This document shows, piece by piece, positions 55,097 through 63,291 of a stretch of DNA of 64,000 nt. A program made the translations under genes and the position numbers. The notes below the pieces were generated by a model. That model made no database searches. It was not told where the DNA came from and was given only the letters and a program-made list of their open reading frames with translations. The stretch lies in assembly GCA_963790415.1 (NCBI GenBank), contig CAWBOK010000001.1:434001-498000 (forward strand), read 5' to 3'. This stretch comes from JAJZQZ01 sp963790415 (GTDB lineage: Bacteria > Actinomycetota > Thermoleophilia > RBG-16-64-13). The first letter of the stretch is position 1. Each line of letters begins with the position of its first letter.

Positions 55097-57052
55097 GTGT
55101 CGAGTCGATTCAGGTATCTGTTCAGCCCCCTGAAGATCGGATCGACCACGGTCCGCAATCGCATCTCCTTCTCGGCCCACCTGACCCGGTTCGCGGAGGA
55201 CTGGCTGCCCACGGAGCGTAACGCCGCCTACCTGGGTGAGCGGGCCAAGGGAGGCTGCGGCCTCATCATCACCGAGGAGCAGTCGGTGCACCCGACCGAC
55301 CGCGCCTACGACCGCATGATCGACGCCTTCGAGCCGGCTGTGGTACCCGGCTACCGGCAGATCACCTGGGCCGTGCACCACTACGGCGGGCGGGTCTTCG
55401 CTCAACTCAACCACAACGGCCAGCAGTGCGATGGTACCCGTTCCCGTCTGCCCGTGATCGCCCCGTCGGACATCCCCGATGTGCTGTTCCGTGAGACCCC
55501 CAAGATCGCCGAAGCCGAGGACCTCGCCGACATCCTCGAAGGCTTCTACACCTCCAGCCTTCACGTCGTGCTGGGAGGGTTCGACGGCATCGAGATCCAG
55601 GCGAGCCACGCCTCGCTGCTTCGCCAGTTCATGTCGCCCCTCTCCAACCGCCGCAACGACGTCTACGGTGGGAGCCTGGAGAACCGCCTGCGCTTCACCT
55701 ACGAGGTGATCGACGCCGTGCGCGAAGCGGTAGGCCCCGACTACACTCTGGGCATCCGTCTCACCGCCGACGAGATGATCCCCGGCGGCCTGCGCTTGGA
55801 GGACACCCAGGAGATCGCCTCGTTCCTCGAGCAGACCGGCAAGATCGACTACATCAATCTCTCCGTCGGCACCTTCTACAACCTCTACCTTGTGGAAGGC
55901 TCGATGCACACACCCTTGGGCTACACGGTGCCCCTGGCAGCAGCGGTGCGCAGTGTCGTCTCGCTGCCCGTATTCGCCACCGGGCGCATCAACGACCCCG
56001 TGCAGGCAGAGAAGGTGCTCGCCGATGGACACGCCGACATGATCGGCATGGTGCGGGCCCAGATCTGCGACCCGGAACTCGCGGTCAAGGCGCTGGAAGG
56101 CCGGCTAGAGGACATACGGGCGTGCATCGCCTGCAATCAGGGGTGCATCGGACGCATCGGTTCCGGGCTCTCCGTCGGCTGCGTGCAGAATCCCGCGATC
56201 GGCAAGGAGAACACCTGGGGCATCGACACGCTGAAACGGGCCCAGCGTCAGCGCAAGGTCCTCGTGATCGGGGGCGGCCCCGCCGGCATGGAGGCCGCCC
56301 GGATGGCTTCTTTGCGGGGCAACCAGGTGACCCTCTGGGAGCGCAGCGACCACCTGGGCGGGCAGGTGGCCATCGCGGCACTGGCAATCGGCCGCTCGGA
56401 GTTCGCGGGGGCGGCGCGATGGCTGCAGGGACAGCTCAAGAAGCTACCGATCGACGTGAGCTTGAACCAAGAGGCGACCGCCGATGACGTGCTCGCCTTC
56501 AACGCCGACGTGGTCGTCGTCGCCACCGGCAGTCGCCCGATCGACGCGGCCGTGCCCGGCGCCGACGGGCCCGACATCTACTCGGTGTGGCAGGTGCTGC
56601 TGGAGAAGCCCGAGTTGGGCGAACGGGTGCTCGTGGTCGACTACAACGGCCACCACCAGTCCACCAGCGTGACCGAAGGATTGCTCGACGACGGCCACAA
56701 GGTGACCATGGTGACACCGTCGCTCTTCGTCGGCGCCGAACTCGGTCCCCTGCAGGACCTCTACATGGCCCTGCAGCGCCTCATGACCAAAGGTGCCGAC
56801 ATGGTCATGAACATCGCCGTCATGTCCTTCGAGGGCACGACCGCCGTGGGCTTCAACGTCTACTCCAACGTACCCTGGTCGTCCCCCCCGGCCGACAGCG
56901 TGGTCGTCTCCATGGGCAACCAGGTCAACGATGAGCTCTACTTCGCCCTCAAAGGCAAGGTACTCGAACTCCATCGGGTGGGGGACTGCGTCGCCCCCCG
57001 CAAGGTGGACATGGCGATCCTGGAAGGCCACGCTCTGGGGAGGACGCTGTGA
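55097..57052 (+). CDS. FMN/4Fe-4S/FAD oxidoreductase, trimethylamine dehydrogenase / 2,4-dienoyl-CoA reductase family
   Basis: A 651-residue old-yellow-enzyme fusion. An N-terminal FMN barrel (about 1-335; GCGLIITEEQSVHP, FAQLNHNGQQ, EIQASHASLLRQFMSPLSN, YGGSLENRLRF) precedes the 4Fe-4S motif C-x2-C-x3-C-x11-C (CIACNQGC...C). FAD/NADH-like domains follow (KVLVIGGGPAGMEAARMASL). The family includes trimethylamine, dimethylglycine and stachydrine demethylating dehydrogenases and dienoyl-CoA reductase. GGAGGAG precedes the GTG start. The following four genes encode its own electron-transfer chain, which favours an amine-dehydrogenase role over CoA-ester reduction, and the window's methyltransferases would leave partly demethylated amines for it. 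Confidence 0.88.
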   Translation: MSSRFRYLFSPLKIGSTTVRNRISFSAHLTRFAEDWLPTERNAAYLGERAKGGCGLIITEEQSVHPTDRAYDRMIDAFEPAVVPGYRQITWAVHHYGGRVFAQLNHNGQQCDGTRSRLPVIAPSDIPDVLFRETPKIAEAEDLADILEGFYTSSLHVVLGGFDGIEIQASHASLLRQFMSPLSNRRNDVYGGSLENRLRFTYEVIDAVREAVGPDYTLGIRLTADEMIPGGLRLEDTQEIASFLEQTGKIDYINLSVGTFYNLYLVEGSMHTPLGYTVPLAAAVRSVVSLPVFATGRINDPVQAEKVLADGHADMIGMVRAQICDPELAVKALEGRLEDIRACIACNQGCIGRIGSGLSVGCVQNPAIGKENTWGIDTLKRAQRQRKVLVIGGGPAGMEAARMASLRGNQVTLWERSDHLGGQVAIAALAIGRSEFAGAARWLQGQLKKLPIDVSLNQEATADDVLAFNADVVVVATGSRPIDAAVPGADGPDIYSVWQVLLEKPELGERVLVVDYNGHHQSTSVTEGLLDDGHKVTMVTPSLFVGAELGPLQDLYMALQRLMTKGADMVMNIAVMSFEGTTAVGFNVYSNVPWSSPPADSVVVSMGNQVNDELYFALKGKVLELHRVGDCVAPRKVDMAILEGHALGRTL

Positions 57053-58224
57053 TCCGTCACGGCCCGATCTGGGCGCTGGTGTGGCTCCAGGAGGACCGCG
57101 GCGAGGTCACGCCCGAGTCGTGGGGCGCCGCCCGCCTCGCGGCGCGGTTGAGCGAGGGACGCGCCGTCATGGGCGTCGTGCTCACCGGCGACGACGAGCC
57201 CAGGCCCGATCCACCCGGCATGTGCGGGCTCACCGATCTCGTGGTCCTGCGTCACCCCGCCCTGCACCTGTACGCGCGGGAATCCCATGCCACCGCCCTC
57301 GACGAGGTCTGGGACCGCATCGGCGCCGATCTGTTCCTCACGCCGGCGACGCCGGACGGCCGGGAGATGACCCTCGATCTCGCGCTCCGCCGGCAGCTGA
57401 CGTGTGCCACCAATGCCATCTCCCTGAGCCGCGAAGGAGGGCAGCTCCTGGCATGTCAGCCCCTGCCGGCGGGCATGTACATGGCTCCCATCCCTTTGCC
57501 GGACGGCAAGGGGCTGCGTCGCCCTCGCACCCGAGGTCCTCGAGCGCACCGCCGCCGCCTCCCGGAGGGCGCGCCGGTGGCCGAGCCCCTCGGCCTTGGC
57601 TTTCCGGTGGCCTCCTATCACGTCGCCCCCGTGCCGGCGGTCGCTCCCCGCCCCGTACTCGGTTCCGCCCGCTCCGAGGTGTTCCCCGTCGGATGCGCGG
57701 TGAGCCGCATCGAGGAGGAGCGACCGTCGGTCGACCCCCCGACCTGGCAGCCGCGACGCATCCTTCCCGCGGATCCCGAGACCGTCGATCTCAGCGAAGC
57801 CGACCTGGTTGTCACGGCGGGCTACGGGATCGGCTCGCAGGACGAGACCGATGCGCTCCAGGCCCTGGGGCACGAGATGGGAGCGGCCCTTGGCGTGACG
57901 CGGCCGGTGGTCGACGAGGGGTGGGCGCCGTTCGAGCGACAGATCGGCCAGACCGGTCGGTACCTCAAGGCACGGGGCTACCTGGGCTTCGGGGTTTCGG
58001 GAGCGGTCCACCATACCGCGGCCATCGCCGAGTGCGGGCTGGTCGTGGCCGTCAACCTCGACCCTGCTGCGCCCATCTTCGGCGTCTCGGACGTGGGCTT
58101 TGCGGCCGACGTGCACGAGGTCGTCCCCGCTCTCCGAGCCGAACTGGCCCGTCGCCGGGCCGGCGCAGGCCCTGGCGGCGACACCCAGGCCGCACCCGGG
58201 GTGCCTGAGGAGACACGACCGTGA
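57049..58224 (+). CDS. Electron-transfer flavoprotein alpha subunit (FixB/EtfA-like)
   Basis: A 391-residue ETF-alpha homologue. The FAD-binding C-terminal domain is clear: EMGAALGVTRPVVDEGW, ERQIGQTGRYL, FGVSGAVHHTAAI, NLDPAAPIFGVSDVGF. The N-terminal domain is divergent and ends near residue 155. Residues about 156-176 are an Arg-rich run (LRRPRTRGPRAHRRRLPE), while the next frame reads CVALAPEVLERTAAASRRA there; a compensating pair of indels (near 57511 and 57570) is possible. Its GTG overlaps the preceding stop (GTGA). It accepts electrons from the upstream dehydrogenase with FixA and passes them to FixC. Confidence 0.83.
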   Translation: MIRHGPIWALVWLQEDRGEVTPESWGAARLAARLSEGRAVMGVVLTGDDEPRPDPPGMCGLTDLVVLRHPALHLYARESHATALDEVWDRIGADLFLTPATPDGREMTLDLALRRQLTCATNAISLSREGGQLLACQPLPAGMYMAPIPLPDGKGLRRPRTRGPRAHRRRLPEGAPVAEPLGLGFPVASYHVAPVPAVAPRPVLGSARSEVFPVGCAVSRIEEERPSVDPPTWQPRRILPADPETVDLSEADLVVTAGYGIGSQDETDALQALGHEMGAALGVTRPVVDEGWAPFERQIGQTGRYLKARGYLGFGVSGAVHHTAAIAECGLVVAVNLDPAAPIFGVSDVGFAADVHEVVPALRAELARRRAGAGPGGDTQAAPGVPEETRP

Positions 58225-59513
58225 ACACGACGGTCGACCTGATCGTGGTCGGAGCCGGTCCCGCCGGCTCGGCCGCCGCCCTGGTCGCCGCCCGGCACGG
58301 GCTCACGGTGGCCCTCCTCGAACGGGGTGATCACCCGGGCAGCAAGAACATGTTCGGCGGCGTCCTGCACACCCACAGTCTGCTTGAGATAGTCCCGCGG
58401 TTCTACGAGGAAGCCCCCTTGGAGCGGGCGATCACCCGCCGCGTGATCAACCTCGTCACCGAGGAAGCCTCCCTGGCCATGGACTTCGGCCACCGCAAGC
58501 TCGCCCGACCTCCATACAACGCCTTCTCGATCATCCGCAGCCGGTTCGATCGCTGGCTCGCCGGCAAGGCGCAAGAGGCGGGCGCCGTGCTGCTCACCCG
58601 CACCGTGGCCCAAGAACTCATCCGCGGCCGCTCGGGAGCTTTCAAAGGCGTCGTACTGCAGGACGGCGCCGAGATCCACGCGCCCCTCACCATCTGCGCC
58701 GACGGGGTCAACTCGCTCCTCGCGAGGAAGGCCGGCCTGCGCAGGCCCCTGCGCACCGATCAACTCGCCCTGGGCGTGAAGCAGACCATGGCCCTGGAAC
58801 CCAATGTCATCGAGGACCGCTGCGGTCTCCAGGCGGGCGAGGGCGTGGACATGATCTACATCGGGTCGTTCACGCGAGGAATGAGCGGCGGCGCCTTCAT
58901 CTACACCAACAGCCGTTCCCTTTCGGTCGGCGTCACTCTCAATCTCGCCGACCTCAGCCGCAGCCGCCGGCGGCCCGAGCAGGTGCTCGAGCTCTTCCTG
59001 GAAGAGCCAGGGGTCGCAGAACTCATCGAAGGAGCCGCACCCCGGGAGTACTCGGCCCACCTCATCCCCGAGGGCGGCATCCACATGATGCCCAAGCTCG
59101 TCGACCACGGGGTCATGCTCGTCGGCGACGCAGCGGGTTTCGTTCTGAATACCGGGCTCAACCTGGAAGGGGCAAACCTGGCCATCACCTCGGGACGCCT
59201 GGCTGCCGAGACTGCCGTGCAGGCCTACCTGGACGGCGACCTGAGCGCTCGATCTCTGGGGCGCTACCGCACGGCCTTGGAGGACTCCCATGTGCTCTCC
59301 GACCTGAACACGTTCAAAGGCGCGCACCGTTTCCTGGCCAATGAGCGCATCTTCACAACGTATCCCCAGACCATCGCCTCCGCCATCGAAGAGGTGATCA
59401 CGGTGGATGGAAGCCCCAAGCGCCGCCTTCATGCCATCGCGCTCGAACACCTGGCCAACGTGGGTTGGCGAGAGGCCTTGCGGGACGTGGCCGCATCGAG
59501 AAGGTATATCTGA
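58221..59513 (+). CDS. fixC: FixC-type ETF:quinone oxidoreductase flavoprotein
   Basis: A 430-residue FAD protein of the FixC/ETF-QO family. The ADP-binding motif VDLIVVGAGPAGSAAALVAA is at residues 5-24, and GDAAGFVLNTGLNLEGANLAITSG is the second FAD contact. It lacks the 4Fe-4S domain of mitochondrial ETF-QO, which is supplied by the FixX protein next door. The GTG start overlaps the fixB stop (GTGA). It would carry electrons from the ETF to quinone, or take part in bifurcation as in FixABCX systems. Confidence 0.9.
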   Translation: MNTTVDLIVVGAGPAGSAAALVAARHGLTVALLERGDHPGSKNMFGGVLHTHSLLEIVPRFYEEAPLERAITRRVINLVTEEASLAMDFGHRKLARPPYNAFSIIRSRFDRWLAGKAQEAGAVLLTRTVAQELIRGRSGAFKGVVLQDGAEIHAPLTICADGVNSLLARKAGLRRPLRTDQLALGVKQTMALEPNVIEDRCGLQAGEGVDMIYIGSFTRGMSGGAFIYTNSRSLSVGVTLNLADLSRSRRRPEQVLELFLEEPGVAELIEGAAPREYSAHLIPEGGIHMMPKLVDHGVMLVGDAAGFVLNTGLNLEGANLAITSGRLAAETAVQAYLDGDLSARSLGRYRTALEDSHVLSDLNTFKGAHRFLANERIFTTYPQTIASAIEEVITVDGSPKRRLHAIALEHLANVGWREALRDVAASRRYI

Positions 59514-59785
59514 TGGCCGTCATCCATCTGGTCTCCCTCGACTACTACAATGTCGACCGGCGGCCGCACATCACCCTGGACTCGAGCTTCTGCCCCGCCT
59601 GCCCGCATCAGGCCTGCCTGGTCACATGTCCGGCGGAGTGCTACACGAAGGACCTCGAGCGCGGGGTGCAGTTCAGCTACGAAGCCTGCCTCGAATGCGG
59701 CACCTGCCGGGTGATCTGCGATCGTGGAGCGGTCACCTGGGACTACCCACGAGGCGGATTCGGCGTCGGCTTCCGGTTGGCGTAG
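59513..59785 (+). CDS. fixX: FixX-type ferredoxin
   Basis: A 90-residue ferredoxin-like protein, partner of FixC. Cysteines lie in FCPACPHQACLVTCPAEC and in CLECGTCRVICDRG; FixX normally holds one or two 4Fe-4S clusters through such motifs. The ending WDYPRGGFGVGFRLA is typical. ATG 59513 shares one base with the fixC stop (TGATG). Confidence 0.92.
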   Translation: MAVIHLVSLDYYNVDRRPHITLDSSFCPACPHQACLVTCPAECYTKDLERGVQFSYEACLECGTCRVICDRGAVTWDYPRGGFGVGFRLA

Positions 59786-59795
59786 GAGGATGGCC

Positions 59796-60647
59796 ATGAA
59801 CGAACCACGCAGCGTCGTCGTTCTCGTGAAACAGGCGCTGGCACCGGGCCTGCCCACAGGGCTCGACGCGGCAGGTCAGCTGTCGGCCGAAGAATCCTTT
59901 CCCGTGATGGAGCCTTCCGCGGTCGCCGCGCTCGAGGTGGCGAGACGGGTAGCCGGCCCTCTGGGCACGGTCATCGCCCTCTCGGCGGGCGGGCCGTTGG
60001 TGCAAGACGCCCTGCGACGCGCTTTGGAACTCGGCGCCGACCGCGCGATCCGGGTCGATGTCGCCCGCTGGCGTCACCTGCCGGCATCCGCCGTCGCCGC
60101 AGCGCTGTCGAAAGCCATCCGGCGTTCCGTCGGGCACGTCGACCTCGTAGTCTGCGGTGACCGCTCCATGGACGAGGGCACCGGAGAGGTCGGTCCGCGC
60201 GTCGCTCACACACTCGGTCTCCCCTGGACGAACGCCGTCGCCTCGGTGCAGGTAGAGGAGGACGGCAGCCTGATCCTCCTGCGACGGAGACCCCGCGGAG
60301 AGCGGCTCGAGGTGCATGCGACCCTGCCGGCCGTGCTCTGTCTGGACCCCACGCCCGTGCCGGCCGAGCCGGTGACCGCAGCCGCCGCCATCGCGGCGGC
60401 GACGGCCCCTATCGAGATCCTCGCCCTCCCGCCGCTCGCGCGGGAGCCCGCACTGCCGCTTCGCCGTCTCCGTCCCCAGGTCCTCCCGCTGACGATACCG
60501 ATTCAGGACCTACCCGCCGACCAACGCATCTGGTCGATGTTCTGGGGAGGCGAGGCCCGCCGCGAAGGCGCCGTGCACACCCTGCCACCCGAGGAGACGG
60601 CGCGGCGCATCCTCGATCTGTTGGAACAGCGGGGTCTCCTGGTCTGA
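59796..60647 (+). CDS. Electron-transfer flavoprotein beta subunit (FixA/EtfB-like)
   Basis: A 283-residue ETF-beta homologue: VVVLVKQALAPG, the MEPSAVAALEVARRV segment, HVDLVVCGDRSMDEGTGEVGPRVAHTLGLPWTNAV and the AMP/FAD-contact region RRRPRGERLEVHATLPAVL. ATG 59796 is preferred to 59790 because AGGAGG is 6 nt upstream of it and abuts the other. It closes the five-gene cluster; the beta subunit coming last rather than beside alpha is less common. Whether the ETF is bifurcating cannot be read with certainty. Confidence 0.87.
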   Translation: MNEPRSVVVLVKQALAPGLPTGLDAAGQLSAEESFPVMEPSAVAALEVARRVAGPLGTVIALSAGGPLVQDALRRALELGADRAIRVDVARWRHLPASAVAAALSKAIRRSVGHVDLVVCGDRSMDEGTGEVGPRVAHTLGLPWTNAVASVQVEEDGSLILLRRRPRGERLEVHATLPAVLCLDPTPVPAEPVTAAAAIAAATAPIEILALPPLAREPALPLRRLRPQVLPLTIPIQDLPADQRIWSMFWGGEARREGAVHTLPPEETARRILDLLEQRGLLV

Positions 60648-60729
60648 CGGGTTCCTGGCCGGCGCGGCCCGACCGCCAGAGGTCTGCAGCCGGGGTCTGC
60701 TCCGCTTCAAGCTACCACCCCATAGATGA

Positions 60730-60757
60730 GTATCGGGCCCCCGACGGGGCCCGATAC
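60730..60757. terminator. Perfect hairpin between convergent fixA and amiS-like genes
   Basis: GTATCGGGCCCC and GGGGCCCGATAC form a 12-bp perfect stem with loop CGAC. It lies 83 nt after fixA and 68 nt after the end of the amiS-like gene, so it can end transcripts from both sides. No T-run. The rest of 60648-60824 shows nothing else. Confidence 0.65.
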
Positions 60758-60824
60758 CTAACCTTGAGTCCGTGAACCGCTCGCCAACGCCCCGCAGGAG
60801 CGGGAACGCAGCCGAGTCGCGGGC

Positions 60825-61358
60825 TTAGTTACCGAAGGGGAACTTCCCGTCCACCATCAACCACCAGGCGGGGACCCACAAGGATATGATCACCCCGAGG
60901 ATGAGCGACCAACCAAGCACCTTCCCGGAGAGCTTCCCGTAGGCATTGAGGAAGACCTCGTACGTGAGAATGGCGTATACGGCGGCCATGATGAAGAGAT
61001 AGTAGCTCTGTGCCACGAGCGGTGCACCGTCGACATCGGGTCCGCCGATCAAGAAGATGAGGGCGTAGACGGTGGATATCAGAGCCGTGGTCAGGCTGAC
61101 ATTGCCCATCGCCCTCAGGTCCGTTTGGCCCGTATAGAACGACCAGCCGACCGTTAGGTAGAAGATACCGTGCGCATAGAGCAGGCCGGCCGTCATGTTG
61201 TCTTTGTACACCGTCGCCTGCAGCGTGGCCCCGATGACCGTCAACGTACCTACGACCAGAGTGGCCCAGCCGGTTCCCTTCAGTTCGCCATGACCGAGCA
61301 GTAGGAGTGCGATGGGAAACCACATACAAGCGATGAATACGAGAATCGCCGGTGTCAT
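60825..61358 (-). CDS. AmiS/UreI-family channel (urea or short-chain amide)
   Basis: A 177-residue protein with six TMs, matching the AmiS/UreI family: FYLTVGWSFYTGQTD and AYAKL-type EVFLNAYGKLSG near the C-terminus. These are hexameric channels for urea or acetamide. No urease or amidase is encoded nearby, so the cargo is open; the nearby demethylation pathways could give amides. AAGGAGG lies 8 nt before the ATG. It is the second gene after the DUF4242 protein (54-nt gap). Confidence 0.88.
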   Translation of the reverse strand: MTPAILVFIACMWFPIALLLLGHGELKGTGWATLVVGTLTVIGATLQATVYKDNMTAGLLYAHGIFYLTVGWSFYTGQTDLRAMGNVSLTTALISTVYALIFLIGGPDVDGAPLVAQSYYLFIMAAVYAILTYEVFLNAYGKLSGKVLGWSLILGVIISLWVPAWWLMVDGKFPFGN

Positions 61359-61412
61359 ATTGTGTTCCTCCTTGGAATCGAGGGCTGTTGGGTGCCCTCG
61401 CTGTACGCGACA

Positions 61413-61685
61413 CTACTCAGCAGTCGTTGGATCTATCATCTGCTTCACTTCGGATACGCTGTCGGCGGGAAAGCCGCCTTGCCTCGCGTGTTCCAGCACC
61501 TCGGCCTCGTTCGGCGCAATGTAGACGCAGTAGATCTTGTCCTGGGTCACGAAGCTCTCGACCCACTGGATCTGAGGGCCCATGCCGGTCAACACCTGGC
61601 ACGATTTCTGCGAGATCCCCTTGACTTCCTCCGGTGTCAGGTTCCCGGCCCCCGGGACATTGCGCTCGATAACGTACTTCGGCAT
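61413..61685 (-). CDS. DUF4242 (SCO4226-type nickel-binding-like) protein
   Basis: A 90-residue ferredoxin-like-fold protein: MPKYVIERNVPGAGNLTPEE, then QIQWVESFVTQDKIYCVYIA and HARQGGFPADSVSEV. Family member SCO4226 of Streptomyces binds nickel, but the role is unknown. GGGGGGAAG lies just upstream of ATG 61685, and the in-frame upstream extension (51 residues to 61838) is not conserved. It precedes the amiS-like gene and is likely co-transcribed with it. Confidence 0.82.
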   Translation of the reverse strand: MPKYVIERNVPGAGNLTPEEVKGISQKSCQVLTGMGPQIQWVESFVTQDKIYCVYIAPNEAEVLEHARQGGFPADSVSEVKQMIDPTTAE

Positions 61686-62225
61686 GGCTTCCCCCCATAA
61701 CGAAACACGGTTGTCGCCGGCCACTTGGTCCAGGCGGCCCTCAGAGCGGACGCGGAGTATCGCGAGTTTGCCGACGAGGAGGTCCACGGTTCGGGGGCCG
61801 CTCCCCCGTCGCGCGACTCCGGGCGCCTGCGACGACACAATAGGCAGCCATCTCCGCTACCACCTCGTTGCCCTGCCCATACCTGGGCGCGGGGACCCGG
61901 CGGTACAGCACATCCGCACAAACCCCAAGCCGAAGGCGTACCGGGCGATCCACCCCCCTCCCTGCCTCGCGCGCCCCACTGTGACGATCATCCTCACTCA
62001 CCACGCAGACGGTCGGGATGCCTCCCACCGATTTTCAGCCTATCAGAAGACAGACGACCGCGATAGCCCCGCCGCGGCAATATCACTCTTCTGCGGTGGC
62101 GGCGCCGAGACCGGGGCACAAGGCTCGAGGCAAGACCGGCGCCCGCCTCGGTACGGTATACTCAGCTTCCACCGGCCTCAAGCGGCCGACTGCCGCGCAT
62201 GGGCGACGAGCCGGGAGGCATCAGG
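61686..62225. other. 540-bp divergent intergenic region, nothing recognised
   Basis: Lies between the start of the DUF4242 gene (minus) and the coiled-coil protein gene (plus). Several ORFs of 90-110 codons cross it on both strands, but none shows a domain, a good ribosome-binding site or codon use like neighbours. It must hold two promoters; I see no clear -35/-10 pair, tRNA or riboswitch. Confidence 0.45.
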
Positions 62226-63210
62226 ATGCTAGAACAAGAGGATGGCTCACTCCTCACCGGCGACCAGTGCGCCCTCTGCGACGCTCCGCTTGAAGGCCGC
62301 TCCGATCACTCTCGAGGCCGAGGACGGAAACCTTCTGAGTGTGTGTTCAGCGTGCGCCGCGAAATCCCTCCACCAACCGGCACGTAGCTTCTCCGACGTG
62401 GCTGAGGCACGCGGGGCCGTCCTGGCCGCGGTGGAGCGTCAGCGGGTCGATCATCGTCTGCTCGCCGACGTGGCTGAGTTCCTTGGCGAGTTGCAGGACG
62501 AGGTGACCCACTGGCAGGCGGTCGCGCTCGAGGCCGAGAAGCAGGCTCGCACCTTGGAGGCGGAACTTGCGCGTACCCGCGAGCGACTCCGCAAAGCGGA
62601 CGACCTGTTGTCGACGGGCGGCGACGCGGCCTCCGCATTCGCAACAGCCGGAACGGGAGCCGCCACGGCAGGGAGCGCCGCGCCACCGACGCCCGCGAGA
62701 AGGGGCGTCCACGCCGGCGAACACCCCGCGCTGCTTCCCGAGGGGAACGAGTCCGCTCTTGCGCTCGACGAGGTACGCGTCTCCCAGCGTCACTTCAACG
62801 AATCGCCCTTCGTAGAGAAGATGCGGAGCGTCCGCCGTAGCCTCGGCCGACCGGCGGTGAGTCTCCTAAAGGTTCCGGGCGAAGCGGGCAAGGTCCTGCT
62901 CACCGTGGCTTGGGAGATCGTGTGGTATCAGTATCTGCTCGACCTCGACGAGTCATGTGCCGTCGACGACTCCGCCGAGCTTTTTGCCGAGGGAATGGAA
63001 CTGGTAGAACTCGCGGACCGGTTCAAACTGTCGAACGCCGAGCTCGACGACCAGGGCAGGTTGGATGCGTCGGAACTCGAGGTCGCTCTGCTCCCGGGTG
63101 AGGCTGAGCTTCTGACGAATATCTCCCCCGAGCAGGACGCCGCCCTCGACGACGCCACAGAAGAGATATGGGACCGTCACACCACCCCTGAGTTCCGCTG
63201 GGATGACTGA
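62226..63210 (+). pseudogene. Coiled-coil protein with N-terminal zinc ribbon, one +1 frameshift
   Basis: About 327 residues after repair. The start ATG 62226 (MLEQEDGSLLTGDQ, GGGAGG 7 nt upstream) leads to CALCDAPLEGRSDH; one extra base near 62312 shifts to LEAEDGNLLSVCSACAAK. The two C-x2-C pairs then form a zinc ribbon. A coiled coil covers roughly residues 65-120 (VAEFLGELQDEVTHWQAVAL, EAELARTRERLRKADDLL), followed by an Ala/Gly linker and a helical C-terminal domain (FNESPFVEKMRSVRRSLGRP, EIVWYQYLLDLDE). I do not recognise the family; a scaffold or regulatory role is only a guess. Confidence 0.65.
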
Positions 63211-63291
63211 ATAAGGCTACACGATGTTTGGCCTCCGGCCGACAGTCTGGTAGAGTTCCGAATCATCTCGTTCACAATCTCGCCATGAACT

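Noticed and set aside
61741..62028. ORFs in the 540-bp gap near 61.7-62.2 kb
   Set aside because: Several frames are open on both strands at once, none has a motif, and the region must hold two divergent promoters.
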